Part shown: piece after piece, positions 35,938-49,730 of the stretch
How the letters are laid out: each line of letters starts with the position of its first letter
Numbering within the stretch: the stretch's first letter is position 1
Assembly: GCA_025738555.1 (NCBI GenBank)
Contig: JAOVFP010000015.1
Span: 1,364,001 to 1,428,000 of the forward strand
Direction: 5' to 3'
Origin: Cyathus striatus
Lineage: Eukaryota; Basidiomycota; Agaricomycetes; Agaricales; Nidulariaceae
Length of the DNA: 64,000 nucleotides
Position numbers and translations under genes: made by a program
Notes under the pieces: model-generated
The model's input: only the letters and a program-made list of their open reading frames with translations
What the model was told of the DNA's origin: nothing
The model's database searches: none

Positions 35938-37412
35938 ATGAACACCGACGACCCCAACTGGACTGCCAATAGCGCTAACGGTGGGCGCTCTCCTCGCGAT
36001 GCACCGAGGCGCAACAGCAGGAGTAGGAGTCCTGGAAGGGATGATCGTGGAGGGTAAGTTTTCACTTTTTGGTTTTAGGGGTTGCAAGGTGCTGATGCCG
36101 TGGGGTCTTTTAGAAGAGACGGAAAAGAGGGCGGTGGCACGAACCCAGGAAACAACCTCCACGTTTCGGGGTTGAGCCATAAGATTGATGCGCGCGAGTT
36201 CGAGGCTACGTTCGCAAAGATTGGTAGGGTGAGTGTTCATTCATTCTTTTTACCTCCGTATATGCGGGCTACAGCGTCCTCTGGCCTGCTCATTTGGTTC
36301 TCTCACTCTCTCTTCTCACCCTTTCCTCCCACCTCTTTCTTTCTTATCATTTCCTCTTACCCCTCCCTCCCTTCGTACCGTACCATTCGAGTACCGCCGC
36401 ATACGCCTTTGTTCTTTCGCCTTCTCGCCGTTCTCTCTCGCCTCCCCGCCTCCTTACCCTCTCCTCTCACCCTCTCCTCTCACCCCTTCTCCTCTCGCCC
36501 TCTCCTCTCGCTCCCCTCTCCCCCTCCCTCCTTTCTCCCTCCCCCGCGTCCTCTCCTCTCTCCCTCTTCCTTCTCCCCTCCCCTCCCCCCGTTTCTTGCA
36601 CTCTAACGTCTTTTTTTCTTCCTGCCTCCCTCTGGCCCGCTCTTTTCTCCCTCCCTCTCCTCCTTTTCTTTTCTTCCTCCCCTTTCGCCCTCCCTTCTTA
36701 CCTCACTCTTACTCTCCCACTTTTACCCTCCCTCTAATTCTCATTTCACTCTTTCCTGTCATCTTTGTCTTGGACACATGCCTACGCTTCCTCCCACAGG
36801 TCAAAAAGGCTTCAGTCATGTACGACCCCCACACCCGCGAGTCTCGCGGCTTCGGGTTTGTGACGATGGAGACGTCCGAGGAAGCCGACGCTGCCATTAC
36901 CGCCCTCAACACTACTGAGATTATGGGAAAGGTCGTTACCGTTGAAAAGGTCATTTTTCTTTCGTTCGTTCGTTGACGTTTGCTGACGTGTTCTCCTCTA
37001 CTCTTTTCCTACCCCTTTCTATACTGCCCCACTGTTATTGACTTCACGCTTCTTTGGCCATCGTGGTCCTACTATTTCTGTGCTACCGTTCAACCGCCGC
37101 TCGCTAATGCTCTTCGACCCTGATATCCTAACCACACAGGCCCGCCGCGGACATGCCAGGACGCCCACACCCGGCCGATACTACTGCCCTCCGAAGAGGG
37201 TGACTGTAAGCCACTTTCTATCCAGGTAGCATACTAACTCCCTTCCCCTTTCCTACAACGCAAAACAGCTGAAAGACCGTACGACCCACGGCCCTACGAC
37301 TCCCGCTACTCGCGGGACTATGACGTAGGTATGGTGGAGGAGGAGGTGGAGGAGGTGGAGGAAGGGATTACGAGAGGATGGTTGAAGGAGGGGTTATGAT
37401 ACTCGGTATTAG
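35938..37412 (+). pseudogene. TRA2-like SR protein, copy D, broken 3' half
   Basis: Exons 35938-36053, 36114-36228, 36800-36949, 37140-37205 and 37269-37412. The first three exons (RS-type N-terminus and complete RRM with RNP1 RGFGFVTM) are open. Exon 4 is one base short in the same G run as copy B (AAGAGGGTGACT), throwing the tail out of frame. Exon 5 has also lost most of the RDRDRDYDR repeat, leaving the glycine codons directly after DYD. A protein with an intact RRM but an aberrant short tail could still be made. The exon 4 donor reads GTAAGC instead of GTGAGC. Confidence 0.8.
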
Positions 37413-38293
37413 GTGGAGTTGATATCTTTTGGTTGATGTATAATGAAAGGCTGGATGGAATGATACGAACGAACAAAAATGGTTCTTCTTTGGGGTATGG
37501 AATGTGTTTGAGGATGGGTAACGATTATTTCGTAGGCTGTGTTTGTCTACGTCCGGTTTTTACTTACTTCTTCTGTATTTTTGTCTCTTATTTGTCGTTT
37601 AGATTGTGGTTGTGGTTTTATGTGTATTTTATTTGTTTTTGACTTTTTTTTGTGGGCATTGAGCTGGAGACGGTGCTGTGTGGTGACGCGTTTGAGATTG
37701 AGGCGACTATAAGATGCATTACTGAACCTTTTTTCCGTTTCTTCCTTGATACTTTGTACCTTTATATGGTCTATCCTCGTAGTCAAGTATAGAAATTGTG
37801 GTTGTTGCATGTACAAAAACATGTTCTTAAACACCATTAAGTACTATTCAGGAAATGTGTAATCTCATAATGTGCACTCGACTAAGATAGCTTGCTAGGG
37901 CAGGCACACTAGTTTGATATTCTGGATAAAAATATGAAGCAACCAGTTTAGGGCTGATCAGACTCTTCGATTTAAAATGATTTAAAATGACAGGATAACA
38001 GTTAAATAGCTGTGGTATACTAGGGGAATTCAAATATCTCCGTTACGTGTTACATTACAACTTAACTGGTTGGTTGCTTTTTCTACCACTATTACTTACA
38101 TTCTTTTCTCATCATACCAATATGACATCATTAAACCGCACTATATCGCACATTACCATTTATTCGAGAATATAAATAGTGGTATAATCCCTAACATTAA
38201 TTAAATTACATCAACTGAAGTTGTATCGCCCAGAGCATGTTTTAGAAGAACATGAACTATTGGTTCATGGTGATGCAAAAAAATGCAGTAACC
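37413..38293. other. Tail-to-tail intergenic region, unit D (subfamily 2 type)
   Basis: After the shared TRA2-like 3' UTR the sequence switches near 37650 to a type shared only with unit F (GTTTCTTCCTTGATA, CATAATGTGCACTCGACTAAG). No gene seen. Confidence 0.6.
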
Positions 38294-40768
38294 TCATTCA
38301 TCATTTATATCAGCACCCCGTGCTTTCAAAAACGCCTTCTGCCATACATCAATGATGCTTTTAGGAGGATCTGGCAATTTCTGCAACATTGACAGTCAGA
38401 TGCTACCCATGATACTGACGAAGTGAATAATACCTTTAGCCAACCTAATAAATATCTTTCTGGCACATGTGTAAGATACATGTTGAGATCACCTTTTTTA
38501 TGGAATTGTTGAGCTGCATATTCCAGTTCGGTAAGAAGTGCAGGCGTTGCACTTTGGTTATTATCAAACAGGGACTTTGCCCACATGCTCAATAAGTTGG
38601 GAACTGGTACTGAATGCATGAGTTGAAGTAGTATAAAACGAATTATGACGATGTATGCATCTGCATAATCATCTGATGTACAATGAAAATTTTCAGAAAA
38701 CTGGAGATTTAATAAAAATGCTGATAAAACATCCCCATCCAGATCCTTATTCCATGGTATGTCACCAGATGATTTGAGATCACGAATGATTTCTGATAGA
38801 CAAAGTTCTTTCAGCCAATATAAAGGAATGATGACATGTAAAGCAACCAATCGCTTTATGACGGCATCATTGTTATATGATTTTAAATACTTGAGCAAAA
38901 GAGGAAAGATAATTGATGTGCGAAATATGTGAACATCCTGATGTATCTGAAGAATAAAGTATCAGAACCAATTAAATTTCAAAAATGAGGGCTACATACC
39001 CCATGAGGCTGAAGCCATAAATCATTCATGGATTGAAGAAAATTCACAGATGGTGAGTGATTATTCACAAGAATTTCAGTAAACTCATTGATTTCAAGAT
39101 TTTCTTTAAGCCCAAGGATGTCTCTAGCCTTTTGAAAATTCAAGTGGTTTGAATATTGTTGGGTGGCTGAGAAAAACATCCTTAAAGGCTGAAAGAAATC
39201 AGGAATATCTATATATCTACTGCTTCTGTCCAGGTGTCCACACAAACAGAAAAAAGCATACAACCAGACAACTGAGTTACATTAGTATTGATTTATATTG
39301 GAGAATATGATTACATACCATATTTTTCTGCTGTTTCATATCTGAGGTGAGTTAGGAAATTTACACAGGACTGAGCCACATCTGCATGAGTTGCTTTGAG
39401 GTCGACATAGAAACAGTTTGATCGTTTTTTCATTGTTAAAAAGTCATGGAATGACTTATGATGAAATTGAAATACAGAACGAACACTATAAGACTCAGAT
39501 CCTGTTTTTATGTTAATCAGAGAATGAAGGTTATTTAATGCTAAAAATGCTTCTCCTGGTGGGAGGAATAACAGCTGTTCTACAATGAGAAACAGTCTAT
39601 TTTGATTGTGATTCACTGCTGTTATAATGGGACCATTATAAAAATCTGATAAATTATTATAAAAATATGATTTACTATTGCCAACTTCCATTATGGCAAG
39701 TATATATCCCAATACTTTCATAGTTCTTTCAGGTTCCTCCACTCTGGACAATATCTCATGGTAAAGGAGGTCAAGATCTGCAAGAGGAGAGATATTCCTA
39801 CTATCTTGTATTCCAAGCACAATTTCAAGTTGAGCATTGGGATTGTGGTGAGGACTAGAAATAAATTTCATCACTGTGGCTGCATAAATGAACTGTCCTG
39901 AAGATCGCTCAACAAGTTTCCATATGCTAGATGGGGGTGGCCAAGGCCGAGGAACAGATTTAAGAGCTGCTTTGAATCGGCAATCATTTAAAATACAGGA
40001 AAATCCACTCTCAAGCATAGTTTGAATATCTTGAGAGATTCCTTGAACATTTGACAATGAAATAAGCTGTGTCACAGAAACAATCTCCTTGGTGATCCAG
40101 ACTTCTTGCAAATGAAGTTCTGGTCGACTTGTGATAAAGAAGTCTAGAGGAAATCCATCATACTTAACAACTTTTGCCAAAAGTTTTAGAATTACTATTT
40201 GCATTGTTTGATCAAGACATTCATCCAGTCCATCAATTACTATGGCACTCCTGCCCACACAGTAGAGTGGATGTTGACAAGATTTAATCAATTTGAGACA
40301 AGGTTCAACAATAAGCTTTTGAAATTGGTGGCTAATAGATGCATCATAAACAAGTCGTGGATTCAGCTGTATCTCTGCTGAAATGTATTCAGCAAGCACA
40401 TCATTCAGCATTGCAAGCTCATATGCAATTGTAGTAACTAGCTTCTTTGCATTGTTTCGATCTTCTGAACCCCTCCAGAAAAAGAAGCTTGCACCAAGAT
40501 ATCCTGCTTGAGAAGCTTCCTTACAAACAGATCGTGCTATGGATGACTTCCCTGCACCTGCAGGCCCATGTAGATACATAATTCCTGTTTCTTTCTCAGG
40601 TTCTTTAATCCAGTAATTAATATCACTGAGAAGTTGTTTTCGAGTGTCCGGATGACATTTAGGTGCATCACACTGTTCTCCCGAGTCATGAGTTGCACCA
40701 TGGGCAACATATTGAAGAAGAAGCTGTAGTGCTAGTAGAATGAATGAGTGCTTTATGTAGATATCTAG
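38294..40768 (-). CDS. NACHT-domain NTPase, copy D
   Basis: Exon 1 40768-39319, exon 2 39271-39000, exon 3 38946-38434, exon 4 38380-38294; 2322 nt in frame with no internal stop. P-loop HGPAGAGKSS, Walker B AIVIDGLDECLD, then the conserved VERSSGQFIYAA and LPPGEAFLALNNLHSL blocks. Exon 3 differs strongly from B, C and E after LKSYNND and is closest to copy F. The first in-frame ATG is at 40579, before the P-loop; the homologous N-terminus upstream is open but lacks an ATG, as in C and E. Starting at 40579 would give about 710 residues. Exon 4 ends early (ADINDE) compared with F. This is one of the best preserved copies. Confidence 0.85.
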
Positions 40769-42909
40769 TCATGAGTATATTGTACCATCTTTCTTTTTAT
40801 CTTTTTGATTATCCGCGAACGTTGCTCCATTTATGACAAAATTCGATGCATTTTGAAAATATGACATGTTGCGGCGGGGGTGCAAAGGTCCTACAGTCCA
40901 ATTTTGAACGGTTCATTTATATACAGTTGACCGTGCACCTAAAAATACACATCACGAAAGTTAATTGTACAGCCTCAATCCAAGTGTCCATGAAAATAGT
41001 GATGCCAGCACAGCCCGTTCAGCCTGTGCAGTACTTGACAGCGCCTGAATGTCTTGTACATTTCCTAGAGGTTAAAACGCTTCTGCTTCATACTCAACTT
41101 CTTATCCTATTCAAGTAAACTCGAATGAAGCACATATAGTACAGGTGATATATATATTACTGGATAGATACATCTGTACCAGCCACGCCGTCTACAATCC
41201 TGGACTACACACGTCCACACCCGAATGCAGACAGTCGTCGAACTATGTATTGAAAACACCAAAAATCGGCGGCGGCACCCATGCGTGAGTTCTCGCAGCT
41301 AGTCACAACTCGGTATCGATAAAAGCGTCGGTGGCTTTTTGAGCAACGTTGATTCGGGAATAACTGAACCGACCTTTTCTCAGCGTTCAGAATAGTGTAC
41401 TATCCCGTCTCGCCGAACTTGTGGACGAGATAACATTCCAGCTGCATGTTGCGAGCTTGCCGCATTGAGTTGGTCAAGGTCTAAGGACAGATACAGATGG
41501 CTTTAGTTATTTTGACGATCGAATGAAAACAACCGGGACGGGGAAGGATGTCGAATAAAGATAGTAACTGACGTGGGAGCGAAGATGGTAGTTGATATGG
41601 TGGGGTCCTATCTTGTGTTTTGTTATCGATGATCATAAAGTGATGCAGACAGTATGTAGGCGTGGTTGACTGAATCGAGATATATGATTTTTTTGAGACA
41701 TCCGTCAAACCCGGAGTTCTAAGGTGATAGGGACTCGAAGTGGTTAGCGGGCTAAGACTAATAGCGGTAATAAAATCGAAGGAGCAACGTACAATACAAC
41801 TTATATTTCAAAACGATGTTCTGGCGTGAGGGAGATGAACATTGGAAAGGGCGTTGGGCGTAATCGAGACCAAAGGTGCTGATCGACTATCAGCCGTAAT
41901 GTTATAGGGTATATAAGACAGCCCATATGCGAGATGGAATGGCATAAACCCTGTGAGCGGTATACTTAGCACTGTAAGCCAAAGTTGAGAGTTCCAGTAG
42001 CAATAACGGGAAAAGATAGCACTGGCTGAGGAAGTCTGAAGAAAAGTCACGGTTCGAGGAATTTGAAGAGTGCTGTCTAGTCGATTATGAGTCAATCTCA
42101 GGCTTAAGGCCAAGGTACGGAGTAATTGGCGGTGAGACTAGCCTTTATAACTCGAAATTTTGCTAAGTCATTTGTAGATGGGTAGAAGTGTGTCGGGACG
42201 TTGAAACGAAACGACGTCTGAGAAAGCATGAGACGCGTCTGGGCCCTGGCCGCGCGTCCTGAACGTGATCCTGTAGATTACGTAATTTAAAGTTGTCCAT
42301 CGCCAGATGCACTCCGACTCTCCAGGTGATCCTTATTCACATTCTGATTCCAACAACACTGTTCTTCTAGTTTCTGAAATGCCGATATTTGGCCAGACAT
42401 ACTTTCCCCCATACACTCTAGGCCAGTTCACCGCCAGTAATGGATGACGATACATCCTCAGCATCAGCCACGACGGCGGCAACGAGTCCCCCTCTTCTTT
42501 GCTGGCATAACCCACCGCACAACTATGTACTCTTCACTCTACATTCCCCAACGATTCAGTTTCACTCCCAGCTAAAGGCTGATTAATGATCCCTTAGGGT
42601 CACTCCATTATCGGCAAATGCGACCTGATACATGTACTATGACCTACTGAGTCGACCTCACGTCTTTTTCACCCCCATTTTTTCGATGTTTCCATCTCTC
42701 GAAAAGAGGCCAGCGTCAGCTCTTATTTCAGTCTTCATTACATTCTCGCCACTCTACTACTACCATTTCAACGGCTTCGGCTTCAGTTTCGCCAACTCGA
42801 CCTGACACGACTCTCACCTTCTCCCTCAGCATGGCAATCTCAAGATATTGCGCCTTCCAGTAATGGCGGGATTAGCATTCCCGTGCAGGAGCTTAGCACT
42901 GGTGCCCCC
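40769..42909. other. Head-to-head spacer D/E
   Basis: 2.1 kb, collinear with the other spacers, with a deletion of about 100 bp near 40930-40970. No convincing gene. Confidence 0.6.
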
Positions 42910-44302
42910 ATGAACACCGACGACCCCAATTGGACTGCCAATAGCGCTAACGGTGGGCGCTCTCCTCGCGATGCGCCGAGGCGTAACAGCAGGAGTAGGA
43001 GTCCTGGAAGGGATGGTCGTGGAGGGTAAGTTTTCATTTTTTCGTTTTAGGGGCTGCAAGGTGCTAATGCCGTGGGGTCTTTTAGGAGAGACGGAAAAGA
43101 GGGCGGTGGCACGAACCCAGGGAATAACCTCCACGTTTCGGGGTTGAGCCATAAGATTGATACGCGCGAGCTCGAGGCTACGTTTGCGAAGATTAGTAGG
43201 GTGAGTGCTGATTCATTCTTTTTACCTGCGGGCAACAGCGTTATCTGGCCTGCTTATTCGGTTCTTTCATTCCCTCTTCTCACCCTTTCCTTCCACCTTC
43301 CTCTTTCTTATCATTTCCTCTTACCATTCCCTCCATTCGTACCCTACTTGCCATTCGAGTACCTGTGCATACACCTTAGATCTTTCGTCTTTTCACCCTT
43401 ATATCTCACCTCCCTACCTATCGTCTTTTTTCCTTCCTCTGGCCCGCCCTTTTCTCCTCCCTCTCCTTTCTTTTTTTCCTCCCCTTTCGCCCTCCCTTCT
43501 TACCCTCACTCCTACTCTCCCACTTTTACCCTCCCTCAATCCCCATTTCACTCTTTCCTGTCATCTTTGTCTTGGACTTGTGCTTACGCCTCCTCCCACA
43601 GGTCAAAAAGGCTTCAGTCATGTATGACCCCCACACCCGCGAGTCTCGCGGCTTCGGGTTCGTAACGATGGAGACGTCCGAGGAAGCCGACGCTGCCATT
43701 ACCGCCCTCAACACTACTGAGATTATGGGAAAGGTTGTTACCATTGAAAAGGTCATTTTTCTTTCTTTTCGTTCGTTGACGTTTGCTGACGTGTTCTCTG
43801 CTCTTTTCTTACCCCTTTCTATTACTGCTCCTCTGCTATTGACATATTCACCCTTCTTTGATAATCGTTGTCCTGCCATTTCTCTGCTACTGCTCAACTG
43901 CCGCTCGTTGACCCTGACGTCCTAACGACGCAGGCTCGCCGCGGCCGCGCAAGGACACCCACACCCGGCCGATACTACGGCCCTCCCAAGAGGGGTGACT
44001 GTGAGCCACTCTCTATCCAGGTAACATACTAACTCCCTTCTTCCCCTTTCCTACAACCCAAAACAGCTGAAAGACCGTACGACCCACGGCCCTACGACTC
44101 CCGCTTCTCGCAGGACTATGACGACCGCCGACGTGGGGGGAGGGACTACGATAGACATGATCGTGATCGCGATTATGATAGGCACCGCGATGATTACAGA
44201 GATCGGGATAGGGATGGTGGATGTGGGTATGGTGATGGCGGAGGTGGAGGAAGGGATTACGAGAAGGACGGTGGAAGGAGGGATTATGATAGGCGGTATT
44301 AG
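42910..44302 (+). CDS. TRA2-like SR splicing factor, copy E (best preserved)
   Basis: Exons 42910-43025, 43086-43200, 43602-43751, 43934-44000 and 44067-44302; 684 nt, 227 residues, open throughout. RNP2 NLHVSGLS and RNP1 RGFGFVTM are both canonical. The GRYYGPPKRG linker and the DYD/RDRD/glycine-rich tail are complete. All donors are GT and all acceptors AG. Intron 4 contains ACATACTAAC as a branch-site candidate. It is the only copy in the window with complete exons, an intact frame and intact RNP motifs, so the likeliest to be functional. Exon 2 ends KISR where others have KIGR. Confidence 0.88.
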
Positions 44303-45013
44303 ATGGAGCTGATGATGCCTTTTTGGTTGATGTATGGTGAAAGGCTGGATGGAATTATACGAACGAACAAAAATGGTTCTTTGGGAGATGGAATGTGTCA
44401 GACGATGGGTAATGATTATTTCGTAGGCTGTATTTGTCTACGACTTTTTTACTTGTTTGTATTGTGTGTTTTGTGTGTCGTATTGGGTTGTGGTCGTGGT
44501 TTTATGTATATTTTATTTGTTTTGGACCTTTTTTTCTGTGCTTTGAGGCTTTGACTCTGAGCTTGATTATGAGAGGCGATGCTCTGTGGTCACATGTGTT
44601 TATGACTCGTATTGATGCTGCGAACCTACTGCAGCTTTCCTTCATCTTGTTTCAATTCCTTCATACTTCCTGTATTCCTGTAACAAATCGGATCCATCGT
44701 TGGTGCTCTGTTTTCTCAGTACTTCTATTACAACTATGAGGTCTCATATGCATCCCACTAAAAACTAAACCTGTTGGCGTGTGTTTCAATTCGTCGAGCC
44801 CGTTAAAGTACCTTCAATTTAAAACGGTAGGACAGTAACTAATAAAATCAAGGTAGACATGAGGACATTCCATTACTTATGTTCTCTTCTCACCATACCA
44901 ATGAGCCAAGCTATGAACTGTACCATGTTGCATAAGATACCATTTAATACTCTGTATACAAAATTCAAATAGCAGTGCAAATTACAATCGTAAACATTTG
45001 ATTCTGAAATCTA
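44303..45013. other. Tail-to-tail intergenic region, unit E
   Basis: TRA2-like 3' UTR and B/C/E/G-type downstream DNA; uninterrupted reference for the insertion in unit C. No gene seen. Confidence 0.6.
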
Positions 45014-47531
45014 TCAATGAAGCAACAAACGCTCGTACAAACGTGAATAAGAGCCAGGATTATTTCTTGTCTCAGCCGCATCCTGTGCTTTCGAAAATGC
45101 CTTCTGCCATGCATTAATGATGCTCTCAGGAGGATCTGGCAATTTCTACAATCTTTTGGTTAGATATCACTCGTGATATGGGCGAAGTGTATAATACCTT
45201 TAGCCAACCTAATAAATATTCTTCTGCCTGAAGTGTAAGAGATTTGTTGAGATGATCTTTTTCATGGAACTGTTGAGCTGCAGATTCCAGTGCCGTTAAG
45301 AGTGCAGGTGTTGCACTTGGGTTTTGGTTCAGCAACGACTTGGCCCACATTTTAAACCAGTAGGCATCCTCCCGTTGCAGTAGTAAAAAATGAATTATGG
45401 TGATGTGTGCGTCTGCATAGTCATCTGACGTGCAATGGAAATTTCCAGAAAACTGCTGACTAGACAAAAATATTGATAAGCTCTTCCGATAATCCAAGTT
45501 AAAAAGAACATCAAGGCCGATCAGTATATCATCGATATTGGCCAGCTTTTCACTGGATAAATTGAGATCAATCATTCCTGTACGGTACAGACTAGATTGA
45601 ATTAGGTAAGATAAGGCAATGATGTCATGTAAAACGATCAATCGCTTTATAGCCGTGTCATTGTTGTATGATTTTAAATGTTTGAACCAAAGAGGAAAGA
45701 TAATTGATGTACGACATATATGAATGTCCAATTTCTGACATAGAATCAATTACCTGTCCAATAAAGGTGGTACTACTCACCTCACGATGTTTAAGCCACA
45801 TACAATTCATGGGATAAAGAACTTCCACAGATGGTGAGTAGTTATTCACAAGAGCTTCAGTAAACTCTACAGCTGGAACATTCCTGTCAAGTCCAAGGAT
45901 GTCAATGGCCTGCTGAAAATGCAAGTGATTTGGATACTGTTGGGTGGAAGAGAAGAATATCTCTAAAGGCTGGAAGAAATCAGGAATTTTCACAGATTTA
46001 TGGCTAGTGTCAATGTGCATGTGCAAGGAGAAAAAAGCATAGAACCAGCCAACTGTGAGACATTAGCACCAATATCTTCTGAAAAATATGATCACATACC
46101 AAGCTGTTCTGCTGCTTGATATTGGAAGTGAGCCAAGAAATTTACACAGGACTGAGCAACATCTGCACAAGTTTTTTCAAGGTCCACATAGAAACATTTT
46201 GATCGTTCTTCTGTAGTTAAAAAGTCATGGAATGACTTGTGGTGAAACTTAAACATAAAATAAACATTATATGGCCCGGACTCTGTGTTTATATAAATGA
46301 GAGAGTGAAGATTATTTAATGCTAAAAATGCTTCTCCTGGTGGGAGGGCTAATAGCTGTTCCACAACAAGAAACAGTCTATTTAGATTACTTATCGCTGC
46401 TAGTATAACAGTATCTGAAAAATCATCCCGAGTAATATCTGATGTAACATCCAATATGGCAAGTATATATCCCAATACTTTTTTAGTTCTTTCAGGCTCC
46501 TCTGCTCTGGATAATATCTCATGGTAAAGAAGGTCCAGGTCTGCAAGAGGAGACCTATTATTGCTATCTCGGATTCCAAGTACAATTTCAAGTTGTGCAT
46601 TAGGATTGTGGTGGGGACTGGAAATAAACTTCATCACTGTTGCTGCATAAATGAACTGCCCTGAAGATCGCTCAACAAGTTTACATATGCTAGACAGGGG
46701 TGGCCATGGTCTAGGAACAGATCTAAGAGCTGCTTTGAATCGGCAATCATTAAATATACAGGAAAATCCACTCTCAAGCACAGTTTTAATATCTTGTGAG
46801 GTTCCTTGAATGCTTGACAATGAGATAAACTGTGTCACAGAAGAAATCTCCTTTTTATCCCAGACTTCTTGCAGATGAAGTTCTGTTCGGCTGGTGATGA
46901 AGAAGTCTAGAGGAAATCCATCATACTGAGTAGCTTTCACCAGCAGTTTTAGAATTGCTATTTGTATTGATTGATCAAGACATTCATCCAGTCCATCAAT
47001 TACTATGGCACTCTGACCCACACAGTAGAGAGGATGCTGACAAGATTTGATTAATTTGAGACAAGGTTCAACAATAAGCTTTTGAAATTGACTGCTTATG
47101 GATGCATCATAAATAAGTCGTGGATTCAGCCGAATCTCAGCTGAAATGTATTCTGCAAGTACATTATTAAGCATTGCAAGCTGATATGCGATGGTAGTGA
47201 ATAGTTTCTTTGCATTGTTTCGATCTTGTGAACCTCTCCAGAAAAAGAAGCTCGCGCCAAGATATCCTGCTTGAGAAGCTTCCTCACAAACTGATCGTGC
47301 TATGGATGACTTCCCAGCACCTGCAGGCCCATGTAGATACATAATACCATTTTCTTTGTCAGGTTCTTTAATCCACCGATTGATATCACCAAGAAGTTGT
47401 TTACGAGTGTCCGGGTGACATTTAGGTGCATCGTACTGTTCTCCTGAGTCATGAGTTGCACCATGGGCAACATATTGAAGAAGAAATTGTAGTGCTAGCA
47501 AAATGAGTAAGTGTTTTATGAAGATATCTAG
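45014..47531 (-). CDS. NACHT-domain NTPase, copy E (best preserved)
   Basis: Exon 1 to 46100, exon 2 46052-45781, exon 3 45734-45198, exon 4 45145-45014. From the open frame at 47501 the spliced length is 2343 nt (780 aa) with no stop. Approximate positions: DSGEQYDAPKCH 18-29, P-loop HGPAGAGKSS 58-67, Walker B AIVIDGLDECLD 163-174, ITSR (sensor-like) about 204, VERSSGQFIYAA about 278, LPPGEAFLALNNLHSL about 383. Exon 2 opens with GWFYAFF; exon 3 has FHCTSDDYADAH. No transmembrane segment or WD40, ankyrin or LRR repeat is seen. The N-terminus carries no known effector domain. No in-frame ATG precedes codon 55, so translation starts at the P-loop-proximal Met, at a non-ATG codon, or from an upstream exon. 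Confidence 0.88.
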
Positions 47532-49730
47532 TCATGAGTATCGTGTACCATCTCTTTTGCTATCTTTTTGATTATCCACGAACGTTGCTCCGTTTATGAC
47601 AAAATTCGATGCATTTGGGAAATATGACATGTTGCGGCGGGGGGTGCGAAGGTCCTACAGTCCAATTTTGAACAGTTCATATATAAACGGTTGGCCTCAT
47701 GCTTTTCACGTTGCAGCACCCAAAAATACACATCTTCCAAGACATCTCGTGGTGCTATGCAACAATTCATAAAGTCGGATGCGTCCGAAAGTTCATTGCT
47801 TTATTCCCTCAAAGCTGGCGTTGGTCAGCATTTCATTCTGCTCATCGTTACTATTTTCAGTCTGGTTCTACCATATTCTTGGATCGTACCTACTAAACTT
47901 CCGTATCCGCAAGCTCCTATGTGGCCGTGGCATAGCACGTAAGTTAATGGTACAGCCTCAATCTAAAGCGTGCCACGTGTCCATGAAAATAGCGATGTCA
48001 GCACGGCCCGTTCAGCCTGTGCAGTACTTGACAGCGCCTGGATGTTTTGTACATTTCCTAAAGATTAAGACGCTTCTGCTTCATACTCAACTTCTTATCC
48101 TATTCAAGTAAACTCAAAGGAAGCACATATATTACTGGAGATCGATATATATTACTGGATAGGTACATATGTACCAGCCGCGCCGTCTACAATCCTGGAC
48201 TCAACATGTCTACACCCGAATGCAGACATGTCTTCGAACTACGCATTGAAAACACGAAAATAGGCGGCGGCACCCATGCATGAGTTCTCGCAGCTAATCA
48301 CGACTCGGTATCCATAACAGTGTCGGTGGCTTTTTAAGCAACGTCGATTCGGGGGTAACTGAACCGACATTTTCTCTGTTCAGGATCCTATCTGTCTCGC
48401 TGAACTTGTGGATGAGATAACGTCCCAGCTGCATGCTGTGAGCTTGCCGCTTTGAGTTAGTCATAGTCTAAGGACGAATAAAGATGGCTTTAGTTATCTT
48501 GACGATCGAATGAAAACAACCGGGACGGGGATTCAGGATGTCGAATAAAGATAGTAATCAACGTGGGAGCGAAGATGGTAGTTGATATGGTGGGGTTCTA
48601 TCTTGAATTTTGTTATCGATGATCATAAAGTGATGTAGACAGCATATTGGCGTGGTTGACTGAATCGAGATATATGGTTTTTTTGAGACATCCGTCAAAC
48701 CCGGGGATCTAAGGTGATAGGGAAAGTAGTTAGCGGGCTAACACTAATACATGTAGCGGCAATAAAATTGAATGAGCAACGTACAATACAATTTATATTT
48801 CAAAGCGATGTTCTGGCGTGAGGGAGATGAGCATTGGAAGGGGCGTAATCGAGACCAAAGGTGCTGATCGACTATCAGCCGCGATGTTATAGGGTATATA
48901 AGACGGTTTAGATGCGAGATGGTACAACATAAACCCTGTGAGCGGTATACTTAGCACTGTAAGCCAAAGTTGAGAGTTCCAGTAGCAATAACGGGAAGCC
49001 ATAGCACTGACTGAGGAAGTCCGAAGAAAAGTCACGGTTTGAGGAATTGAAGAATGCTTTCTAGTCAATTATGAGGCTTAAGGCCAAGGCACGGAGTAAT
49101 TGGCGGTGATACTATAGCCTTATTAACTCGAAATTTTACTCGGTTACTCGTAGATGGGTAGAAGTGTGTTGGGACGTTCATGTTGAAACGAAACGACGTC
49201 TGAGAAAGCATGAAACGCGTCTGGGCCCTGGCCGCGCGTCTTGAACGTGATCCTAAAAATTACGTAATTCAACGTTGAATATCATGTCCCCATCGGGCCG
49301 GGGCCCATCCTCATTCCACATTCCTGTTCTAAGTTTAACAACTGTTCTTCTAGTTTGCGCCATGTCGACGTTTGGACACAGCAACTCCCTGTATCTGCAT
49401 CCTCTACTACCATCCACCAGCTCGCCACCTGCAATGGATGACATTACATCAGCTACGGCGCCGACAAGCTCCCTTCATTCTTTACCGCCATGATGCGATG
49501 TGCAAAGCACCGCAACTGCTGTGTTCTTCGCTCTACCCACACCTTACACGCTCCAGCCATATTCAATATCCAGTTTTCTCCTACCGCCGGCACTTTTGGC
49601 TGAGGGGTCCGCAACCTGACAGTGGACACGACTCTCACCTTCTCCCCCAGCATGGCAATCTCAAGATATTGCGCCCTCCAGTAATGCCGGGATTATCATT
49701 CCCGTGCAGGAGCTTAGCACCGGCACCCCT
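47532..49730. other. Head-to-head spacer E/F
   Basis: Collinear with the other spacers to about 49260, then a different sequence (GCGCCATGTCGACGTTTGG type) shared only with the region before TRA2-like copy G. No convincing gene. Confidence 0.55.
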
